Shown: one piece after another, positions 14,946 through 21,589 of the stretch
Layout of the letters: every line of letters starts with the position of its first letter
How positions within the stretch are numbered: position 1 is the stretch's first letter
Assembly (NCBI GenBank): GCA_023419315.1
Contig: JAEZYE010000014.1
Span: 1 to 22,947 of the forward strand
Direction: 5' to 3'
Source of the DNA: Pseudomonadota bacterium
GTDB taxonomy: Bacteria > Pseudomonadota > Gammaproteobacteria > Xanthomonadales > Xanthomonadaceae
Length of the DNA stretch: 22,947 nucleotides
Program-made: the position numbers and the translations under genes
Notes under the pieces: generated by a model
The model's database searches: none
Seen by the model: the letters and a program-made list of their open reading frames with translations, nothing else
What the model was told of the DNA's origin: nothing

Positions 14946-17348
14946 GTGGCCCCTGCCGATTACGAAGACGAGTACGAGCACGACGAGGATGACGCCGATA
15001 CCGGCCCGGTCTGGCGTCGAAGACTGATCACGTGGGGCCTGGCGGCGCTGGGCCTGGGATTGGGTTTCCTCATTCCCTACGTGCTTTACCTGAACCATCA
15101 GGTCACCGAGCGGTTCGGCGAATTGCGCTGGCAGTTGCCGACCCGCGTGTACGCGCGTCCGTTGACCGTCGCCACGGGTGTGGCGATGGACGCGCGCACG
15201 TTCAAGACGGAACTGGATGCGGCTTCGTACCGCGATGACGGGCGTGGCGAAATGCCCGGTACCTATGCGCAGGAAGGTGGCCGGTTCACCATCTCCAACC
15301 GTGGCTACACGGATGTCGACGGCCGTGTCGCGCCCCGTCGCGTGCAGGTGACGTTGTCGGCCGGACGCATCGTGTCGGTCCGCGATCTGACGCGAAAGCA
15401 GGCGCTGAAGGCGGCGCGGCTGGATCCGGCGCGCATCGCGACGCTCTATGGGCAGAAGCAGGAAGAGCGGCGGCTGGTGCGCGTGAGCGAGGTACCGCTG
15501 CTGCTGGTGGAAGGCCTGCAGGCGGTGGAGGATCGCGATTTCAAGGATCACCATGGCATCGACCTGAGCGGCATCGTCCGCGCGATCTGGGTGACCGTGC
15601 GCTCGGGCGGTGAAACACGGCAGGGCGCGAGCACGCTGACGCAGCAGCTGGCGCGCAGCGGCCTGCTCGGCATCGGCAAGGAAGTCACGCCGTCGCGCAA
15701 GTTCAACGAAATCCTGTTCGCGCTGATCCTCGAAGCCCGCTACGAAAAGGGCACGATTCTCGAGGCGTATTTCAACCAGGTGTACCTGGGCCAGCGCGGT
15801 AGCCAGGCCATCCACGGTGTCGCTGCGGGCTCGGAGTTCTGGTTCGGCCGCGATCTGAACGCGTTGACCACCGAACAGACCGCGCTGCTGATCGGCATGG
15901 TGAAAGGGCCGTCCCATTACGATCCGCGACGCAACCCGCAACGCGCGAAGGAACGCCGCGATTTCGTGCTGGGCAAGCTGCTCGAGAACCAGCTCATCGA
16001 CGAAAAGGAATACAAGCGCGCGATCGCGGCGCCGCTGGGTGTGACGAAGACGCCGGGCATGGCGGCCGCCAATCGTTTCCCGGCGTACGTCGATCTGGTG
16101 CGGCGCCAACTGGCGCGTGACTATCCGGAGAGTGCACTGCAGGGCGCGGGCCTGACCGTGCTGACCGGCATGTCGCCCTCCGCGCAGGCCTATGCGGAAG
16201 GTGCGGTGACACGCACCATCAAGTCGCTGGAGAACAAGCGCAGGCCGCCGTTGCAGGCGGGCGTGGTGGTGACGGACGTGCACAACGGTGACGTGCTTGC
16301 CGTGGTGGGTGGCCGCGATGTGTCGCAGCCCGGCTTCAATCGTGCGGTGGAAGCGCAGCGCCCGGTCGGTTCGCTGCTGAAGCCGTTCGTATACCTGCTG
16401 GCGCTGGCGAAGCCGGACGAGTACTCGCTCGCGAGCTGGGTCGATGACTCGCCGGTCACCGTGCAGCTCGGCCGCAACCGGCGCTGGACGCCGGCCAACT
16501 CCGACAACCGCAGCCATGGCACGGTGCGACTGATCGATGCGCTCGCGCATTCGTACAACCAGGCCACCGTGCGCGTGGGCATGAAGGTGGATCCGGCGCG
16601 CCTGTCTGAACTGTTGCGCGTGCTGGCCGGCCTGGAGACCGACAAGAATCCTTCGCTGATCCTGGGCTCTACCGATCAGAGCCCTTACGCGATGGCGCAG
16701 CTGTACCAGTTCCTCGCCTCGGGCGGTGAAATCCAGCCGTTGCACGCGGTGCGCGGTGTGATGGATCCCAACGGCAAGCTGCTCAAGCGCTACGACAAGA
16801 CGCCGGCCCCGGCGCAGGAAGGCGATTCGGTCGCGGCCAACCTGATCAGCATCGCCCTGCAGCAGGTGGTCAGCAACGGAACCGGGCGTCAGCTGCTGAA
16901 CGACGGTCTGGGCCGCCTGCAATCGGCGGGCAAGACGGGCACCAGCAATGACGGGCGGGACAGCTGGTACGCCGGGTACACCGGAGATCACCTTGCCGTG
17001 GTCTGGGTGGGCAACGACCAGAACGAGCAGACCGGTCTTTACGGAGCCACCGGCGGCATGCGTGTATGGTCGAACCTGTTCGCGCGGTTGCCGACCGCAC
17101 CGCTGAGGGTTTCCGGAAAAGGACTGGACTGGCAGTGGGTGACGGGTTCCAACGCCACCGATCCGGGTTGCCCCGGCGCGCGCCAGATTCCGTTCGTTTC
17201 CGGTTTCGCGCCGGCCTACGCCGCCTGCGTCATCGAGGCGCCGGTGCCGGAAGAGCAGGAAAGTGGCGGCTGGCGCAGCTGGTTCGGCCTGGATCGCAAA
17301 CCGGAAGAGGCGCCCGCGGACAGCGAACCTGCCCCGACCACGCCGTGA
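14946..17348 (+). CDS. mrcB: Penicillin-binding protein 1B, bifunctional peptidoglycan synthase
   Basis: PBP1B polymerises lipid II into glycan strands and cross-links the peptides in the periplasm. This 800-residue protein has a short acidic cytoplasmic tail, one transmembrane helix (about 27-48), and a UB2H-like domain (about 60-155, beginning at LPTRVYARPLTV), the contact site for the lipoprotein activator in E. coli. The GT51 domain includes the catalytic Glu in EDRDFKDHHGID (about 194) and GASTLTQQLARSGLL. The transpeptidase has SLLK (Ser476), SYN (536-538) and KTGTS (663-667), so both activities look intact. The only plausible start is the GTG at 14946, and no Shine-Dalgarno is visible. 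The C-terminus is a Pro/Glu tail. The next gene, a TPR lipoprotein, follows after 8 bp and probably shares its transcript. Confidence 0.96.
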   Translation: MAPADYEDEYEHDEDDADTGPVWRRRLITWGLAALGLGLGFLIPYVLYLNHQVTERFGELRWQLPTRVYARPLTVATGVAMDARTFKTELDAASYRDDGRGEMPGTYAQEGGRFTISNRGYTDVDGRVAPRRVQVTLSAGRIVSVRDLTRKQALKAARLDPARIATLYGQKQEERRLVRVSEVPLLLVEGLQAVEDRDFKDHHGIDLSGIVRAIWVTVRSGGETRQGASTLTQQLARSGLLGIGKEVTPSRKFNEILFALILEARYEKGTILEAYFNQVYLGQRGSQAIHGVAAGSEFWFGRDLNALTTEQTALLIGMVKGPSHYDPRRNPQRAKERRDFVLGKLLENQLIDEKEYKRAIAAPLGVTKTPGMAAANRFPAYVDLVRRQLARDYPESALQGAGLTVLTGMSPSAQAYAEGAVTRTIKSLENKRRPPLQAGVVVTDVHNGDVLAVVGGRDVSQPGFNRAVEAQRPVGSLLKPFVYLLALAKPDEYSLASWVDDSPVTVQLGRNRRWTPANSDNRSHGTVRLIDALAHSYNQATVRVGMKVDPARLSELLRVLAGLETDKNPSLILGSTDQSPYAMAQLYQFLASGGEIQPLHAVRGVMDPNGKLLKRYDKTPAPAQEGDSVAANLISIALQQVVSNGTGRQLLNDGLGRLQSAGKTGTSNDGRDSWYAGYTGDHLAVVWVGNDQNEQTGLYGATGGMRVWSNLFARLPTAPLRVSGKGLDWQWVTGSNATDPGCPGARQIPFVSGFAPAYAACVIEAPVPEEQESGGWRSWFGLDRKPEEAPADSEPAPTTP

Positions 17349-17356
17349 AGATTGAG

Positions 17357-17956
17357 ATGAATACGAACGTCCCGCTGCGCCTGTTCCTGCTCTCCGCAGC
17401 CCTGTTGATCAGCGCCTGTGCGACCGAAGCACCGGTCGATGCCGATTCCGCCCACGTGCGCACTTCCGCCCAGATGATGGCGGCAGTGCAACAGGCGGCC
17501 AAAGGCAATGACGAACGGGAACTCGACGTGCAGCCGCTGCGCGATTCGCAGGTCGAGGATTTGCGCGAAGACGCGGCGAACGCGCTGCGACGCGGAGACG
17601 CCGCCGCCGCCGCTGCTGCGCTGGATCAGGCGCTCGCCATCGTCGCCGAGGATCCGGCCGTCCTGCAGGAACGCGCCGAAGTGGCGCTGGCGCAGGGGGA
17701 TTTCGAACGCGCGGAAGCCTGGGCATTGCAGGCGGCCAATCTGGGTTCGGCGGTCGGTCCGTGGTGCCGCCGGCATTGGGAAACCGTGCGCCAGGTGCGT
17801 GAGCGCGGCCGCGAGATCGTCGCCGTACCGCCACGGCGCGCCAACGAAGCCAGGCTGGCGGAACAGGCGCGGCTGCTGGCCGAGGCGGATCGCGGTGTGG
17901 CCGAAGCGCGCCAGCGTTTCGATGCCTGCACGGTGCCCGGCATCAATAGAATGTAA
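17357..17956 (+). CDS. TPR lipoprotein, candidate LpoP-type PBP1B activator
   Basis: This 199-residue protein has a lipoprotein signal: MNTNVPLRLFLLSAALLISAC, with lipobox ISAC and the lipidated Cys at residue 21. The residues after the Cys (ATEAPVDAD) carry no Asp at +2, which favours the outer membrane. Residues about 65-140 contain two TPR-like units (ANALRRGDAAAAAAALDQAL and AEVALAQGDFERAEAWALQA). The C-terminal part is a charged helix ending with a lone Cys (FDACTVPG). An in-frame GTG at 17345 overlaps the mrcB stop as GTGA and would add four residues. In Pseudomonas aeruginosa the PBP1B activator LpoP is a TPR lipoprotein encoded beside the PBP1B gene. The same order, lipidation and fold type here suggest the same job, but that is inference, so I give no symbol. 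Confidence 0.85.
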   Translation: MNTNVPLRLFLLSAALLISACATEAPVDADSAHVRTSAQMMAAVQQAAKGNDERELDVQPLRDSQVEDLREDAANALRRGDAAAAAAALDQALAIVAEDPAVLQERAEVALAQGDFERAEAWALQAANLGSAVGPWCRRHWETVRQVRERGREIVAVPPRRANEARLAEQARLLAEADRGVAEARQRFDACTVPGINRM

Positions 17957-18009
17957 ATCCGCGCAGGGGGCTGTCGTCCCGCCGCATCCCCCATCCATAC
18001 GTTGCCCCG

Positions 18010-19986
18010 ATGTCCCGACTTGCCCACGCCAGCCGCGAAGCGCTCAGCGAAGGCGGAGCGCTCGCCAGCCGGCTTGAAGCGTTCGTGCCGCGCGATGCGC
18101 AGCTGCGCCTGACCACCGCCATCGCCGACGCGTTCGAAAACCGCGACGTCCTTGTCGCCGAAGCGGGCACCGGCACCGGCAAGACGTTTGCGTATCTGGT
18201 CCCTGCGCTGCTGTCGGGCTTGAAGACGATCGTCTCCACCGGTACGCGCGCCCTGCAGGATCAGCTGTATCACCGGGATCTGCCGCGCGTGCGCGATGCG
18301 CTGGGCGTCGGCCTGAAATCGGCGCTGCTGAAGGGCCGGGCCAATTACCTGTGCCGCTATCGGCTGGAACAGACCAAGGGCGAACCGCGCTTCACTTCGC
18401 GCGAGCAGGTCGATCAGTTCCAGCGCATCGTGGCCTGGGCCGGCCGCACGCAATTCGGCGACATGGCCGAACTGGCCGCGCTGCCCGACGATTCTCCGCT
18501 GCTGCCGATGGTCACCTCGACGATCGACAACTGCCTCGGCACCGATTGCCCGTTCTGGGAAGAATGCTTCGTCGTGCAGGCCCGGCAGCGCGCGCAGGCG
18601 GCCGATGTCGTGGTCGTCAATCACCACCTGTTGCTGGCGGATCTCGCGCTCAAGCAGGAAGGGTTTGGTGAAATCCTGCCGGGCGCGCAGGCGTTCGTCA
18701 TCGATGAAGCGCACCAGCTTCCCGAACTGGCCGCCAACTTCTTCGGCGAAGGCTTTGGCTTGCGGCCCTTGCAGGAACTCGCGCGCGACAGCCTGGCCGA
18801 GTGCAAGGACGTGTCGGGCGCTCTGCACGTTCTGCAAGCGCCTGTGCTGAAGCTCGAGCAGGCATTGCGCGAACTTCGCGTGGCGATGGAAGGCCTGCCC
18901 GTGCGCGGTACGCAGGAGCGCATGCTCGGCAAGCGGGAAGTCGCCGATGGCTTCGATGTATTGACCGATGCGCTGATCGAACTCGTGCAGACACTGGCCG
19001 GCCTGTCGAGCACATCGCCCGGCCTGGAGGCATGCGCGGCGCGCGGCCAGGAACTGGCCAATCGCCTCGGCCGCTGGATGGGTGAAAGCGAGCGCATTCC
19101 CGGCTTCGACGATGAACCCGATGATGCGGCGGACGTGTTCTGGTACGAGCTGACGCAGCGTGGATTCCGTTGCCAGCGCACGCCGCTGGACGTGTCCGGG
19201 CCGCTGCGCGAACACCGGGAGAAATCGCATGCAGCCTGGGTGTTCACATCGGCCACGCTCGCGGTGGGCGGCAAGTTCGCCCACTACGCCGAGCGGCTGG
19301 GCCTGGAAGATCCGCCGACCTTGTTGCAGCCCAGCCCATTTGATTGGCCGAACCAGGCCTTGTGCTACCTGCCGACCGGGCTGCCGGATCCGGCCACGCG
19401 AGACTATGGTTCGGCGGTGATCGCGGCGGTGCGTCCCGTGCTGGAAGCATCGGAAGGTCGGGCCTTCCTGCTGTTCGCCTCGCATCGCGCGTTGCGCGAG
19501 GCCGCCGAAGCGCTGCGAGGCGGTCCATGGCCGCTGTTCGTGCAAGGCGAAGCGCCGCGCGCCACCCTGCTGCAGCGCTTCCGTGAATCGGGCAATGGCG
19601 TATTGCTGGGAGCGGCGAGCTTTCGCGAAGGCGTGGATGTCGCCGGCGATGCGCTGTCCGTGGTGGTGGTCGACAAACTGCCCTTTGCAGCGCCGGACGA
19701 TCCGGTATTCGAAGCGCGCCTGGACGCGATTCGCCGCCAGGGCGGCAACCCGTTCCGCGATGAACAATTGCCGCAGGCGGTGATTGCGCTGAAGCAGGGC
19801 GTGGGCAGGCTTATCCGCAGCGAAACCGATCGCGGTGTGCTGGTGCTGTGCGACCCGCGCCTGCTCGGAAAATCCTATGGCCGTATTTTCCTCGACTCGC
19901 TGCCGCCATTCGCGCGCACGCGCCGGCTGGAAGAGGTGCAATCGTTCTTCGCGCCAGCGCCGGCCGACCCGGTGTTGCCGGCCTGA
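18010..19986 (+). CDS. yoaA: Iron-sulfur XPD-like DNA helicase (YoaA/DinG family)
   Basis: YoaA is a 5'-to-3' DNA helicase of the XPD/DinG superfamily; in E. coli it works with the polymerase subunit HolC to repair replication forks. The 658-residue product is close to E. coli YoaA in length. Walker A (AGTGTGKT) is at residues 52-59. Four cysteines able to hold a 4Fe-4S cluster are C115, C175, C180 and C186 (NYLCRYRLE and NCLGTDCPFWEECF). VVVNHHLLL leads to the DEAH box at 232-235. The C-terminal helicase lobe has FTSATLAVGG, FLLFASHRALREA, GAASFREGVDVAG and the arginine-finger segment KQGVGRLIRSETDRG. Its neighbour tsaB is also next to yoaA in E. coli, which supports YoaA over DinG. No Shine-Dalgarno; TACGTT ends 6 nt before the ATG. 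Confidence 0.9.
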   Translation: MSRLAHASREALSEGGALASRLEAFVPRDAQLRLTTAIADAFENRDVLVAEAGTGTGKTFAYLVPALLSGLKTIVSTGTRALQDQLYHRDLPRVRDALGVGLKSALLKGRANYLCRYRLEQTKGEPRFTSREQVDQFQRIVAWAGRTQFGDMAELAALPDDSPLLPMVTSTIDNCLGTDCPFWEECFVVQARQRAQAADVVVVNHHLLLADLALKQEGFGEILPGAQAFVIDEAHQLPELAANFFGEGFGLRPLQELARDSLAECKDVSGALHVLQAPVLKLEQALRELRVAMEGLPVRGTQERMLGKREVADGFDVLTDALIELVQTLAGLSSTSPGLEACAARGQELANRLGRWMGESERIPGFDDEPDDAADVFWYELTQRGFRCQRTPLDVSGPLREHREKSHAAWVFTSATLAVGGKFAHYAERLGLEDPPTLLQPSPFDWPNQALCYLPTGLPDPATRDYGSAVIAAVRPVLEASEGRAFLLFASHRALREAAEALRGGPWPLFVQGEAPRATLLQRFRESGNGVLLGAASFREGVDVAGDALSVVVVDKLPFAAPDDPVFEARLDAIRRQGGNPFRDEQLPQAVIALKQGVGRLIRSETDRGVLVLCDPRLLGKSYGRIFLDSLPPFARTRRLEEVQSFFAPAPADPVLPA

Positions 19987-20029
19987 TCGAACGTATTCCG
20001 GCCTGTACGCCTGCATCGCACCGAAGCGC

Positions 20030-20035
20030 TAGACT
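20030..20035 (+). promoter_or_regulatory. Candidate -10 hexamer of tsaB
   Basis: TAGACT, in the string GCGCTAGACTCGCCCC, ends 6 nt before the tsaB ATG. There is no Shine-Dalgarno. If it is a -10 element, transcription starts on or next to the ATG and the message is leaderless. No good -35 is seen. Confidence 0.35.
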
Positions 20036-20041
20036 CGCCCC

Positions 20042-20767
20042 ATGAAACTGCTCGCATTCGAAACCGCCACCGAAGCCTGTTCCGTCGCACTCCATGTGGA
20101 TGGCCAGGTGCGCGAACGGTTCGAAATCGCGCCGCGCCGCCACGCCGAACTGGTGCTGCCGTGGGCCGAGGCACTGCTGGAAGACGCCGGCATTGCACGC
20201 ACGCAGCTGGACGCCATCGCCATCAGTCGCGGGCCGGGCGCATTCACCGGCGTGCGCCTGGCGATCGCCGTCGCGCAGGGCATCGCCCTCGCACTGGATC
20301 GCCCGATCGTGCCGGTGTCGACGCTCAAGGTGGTGGCCGCTTCGCTGGTGTTGCCTTACGGCGGAGACGCCGCCGCCCAACCGCACATACTGGCGGCGAT
20401 CGACGCGCGCATGGGCGAAGTCTATGCCGGTACGTTCGTGCGGGATGGTGCGGATCTGCGCGCGCTTTCGACCGCGACCGTTTCCGCGCCCGAGGCTGTC
20501 GAATTGCCGGAAGGCCCGGAGCGCTGGCATGGCGCCGGCACTGGATTTGCGGCATGCGATGGCGCCTTGCAGCTGCGCCTGCAGCCGCGGCTTTCGAGCG
20601 TGGACGCCAGCGTGCTGCCGCATGCATCCGATCTCGCGCAGCTGGCCGCGCTGGCTTTCAAGCGTGGCGAGGCACTCGCGCCCGAATGCGTGGAGCCCGC
20701 GTATCTGCGTGACAACGTCGCGTTGACGCTCGCCGAACAACAGGCATTGCGCGCGCAGCGGAACTGA
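20042..20767 (+). CDS. tsaB: tRNA threonylcarbamoyladenosine modification protein TsaB
   Basis: TsaB is the scaffold partner of TsaD and TsaE in making t6A at position 37 of tRNAs that read ANN codons. This 241-residue protein has the ASKHA-type N-terminal fold: LLAFETATEACSVALHVDG at the start, RHAELVLPWAEALLEDAG, then the diagnostic ISRGPGAFTGVRLAIAVAQGIALAL (about 61-85). The length is typical. It lacks the metal-binding His pair of TsaD, as expected for TsaB. It follows yoaA after 55 bp on the same strand. The start is the first ATG, with TAGACT just upstream and no ribosome binding site. Confidence 0.95.
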   Translation: MKLLAFETATEACSVALHVDGQVRERFEIAPRRHAELVLPWAEALLEDAGIARTQLDAIAISRGPGAFTGVRLAIAVAQGIALALDRPIVPVSTLKVVAASLVLPYGGDAAAQPHILAAIDARMGEVYAGTFVRDGADLRALSTATVSAPEAVELPEGPERWHGAGTGFAACDGALQLRLQPRLSSVDASVLPHASDLAQLAALAFKRGEALAPECVEPAYLRDNVALTLAEQQALRAQRN

Positions 20768-21589
20768 TCCGCAATCGGTTTCTCCGAACCCGGGCCGCGG
20801 CGCATGTTCACCCACAGCCGCTTCGCACAGCCGTCGTGTCATTGATGCGCGACTTCGGAATCGGCATCGCCATCATCATGCGCCAGCGGATGGAATCGTG
20901 ATCGGCCGGCTCGTAGCGAATGCAGCACATTCGGCATCACTCCGTGGACAGGAGGAATCGCAATGAGCGATTTCCCGCTGCACGACATCTTGCTTACAGG
21001 CAGTGCGTGAATTCGGTGCAACGTCCGCCAATTGATGAAGCCGCTCGCGGCATCACGTGCCTTCGGTGATCTTCCCGATGATGTGTTGAAGACTCCGGCT
21101 CTCGCATCGTCGACAGCATCAAAACATCCATCTTTGCCTTGATTTTGCGTATCGGCTGTTTCCATGACAGCGCCGACAACGCGCACTTACGATGCACGCC
21201 CCTGCATGGTTGCCGCCTTCAGCGATGCAGCCATGTCCGCAGAATCCTGCTGGCCCGGATCCATTTTCCGCGACGAGGAACCGGTGCTCGCCAGGGATTG
21301 GATTTCCCCGATTGCCGCTGATGGCTGATGGGCGTTGGAGGCGGCAGGGCAATGTTGTTTGCGCGGGATGCGAGTGCAGTCAACGCCGACCGATGGCGTT
21401 TCCCGTCCGCAAGCAGATCCGATTCGCGTGTCGCCGCAACGGCGTCAGGCGATGCCGTGGGCGCATGTCGGATTGAAACGTCCGCCCGCGGATCTGTTTC
21501 GCGACGCCGGCACGGGTCGCAGGCAGAGTGAAGAGTGCCGATGGGTGCTCGGTTTCCTGTTTTCTTTTCTCCAAGGAACTGCTGAAAAA
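20768..21589. other. Gene-poor stretch between tsaB and the Ig-like protein gene
   Basis: These 822 bases hold no convincing full-length gene on either strand. Open frames up to 115 codons exist, but they lack family motifs and the G/C-rich third positions of the real genes here. What can be seen: a very short frame with a near-perfect ribosome binding site (20963-21010); a second short frame from an ATG at 21035 to a stop ending at 21142 (35 residues); a frame just before the first that ends with high third-position GC (MRDFGIGIAIIMRQRMES, stop near 20900); and a pyrimidine-rich leader (about 21551-21572) before the next gene. It may be a decayed gene region, a long 5' leader, or both. No clear terminator follows tsaB. 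Confidence 0.5.
20963..21010 (+). CDS. Possible 15-residue peptide with a strong ribosome binding site
   Basis: AGGAGG, a perfect Shine-Dalgarno core, lies 7 nt before the ATG. It is the best ribosome binding site in the window. The frame encodes MSDFPLHDILLTGSA and then stops with TGA. It could be a leader or regulatory peptide, or the 5' end of a decayed gene, since another frame downstream (from about 21023) stays open and reads VRQLMKPLAASRAFGDLPDD. I do not recognise it. A true gene would be expected to show conservation in relatives. Confidence 0.3.
   Translation: MSDFPLHDILLTGSA

Noticed and set aside
14904..16991. 695-codon minus-strand frame opposite mrcB
   Set aside because: It is a shadow frame with Arg/His-rich translation and no motif; mrcB has all its catalytic motifs.
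17626..20016. 796-codon minus-strand frame across the lipoprotein and yoaA genes
   Set aside because: It spans two genuine genes and their intergenic gap and lacks domain motifs, so it is a product of high GC.
20839..21186. 115-codon minus-strand frame in the gene-poor stretch
   Set aside because: It has a mixed composition with no motif, and I could not find coding-like third positions or a convincing start.
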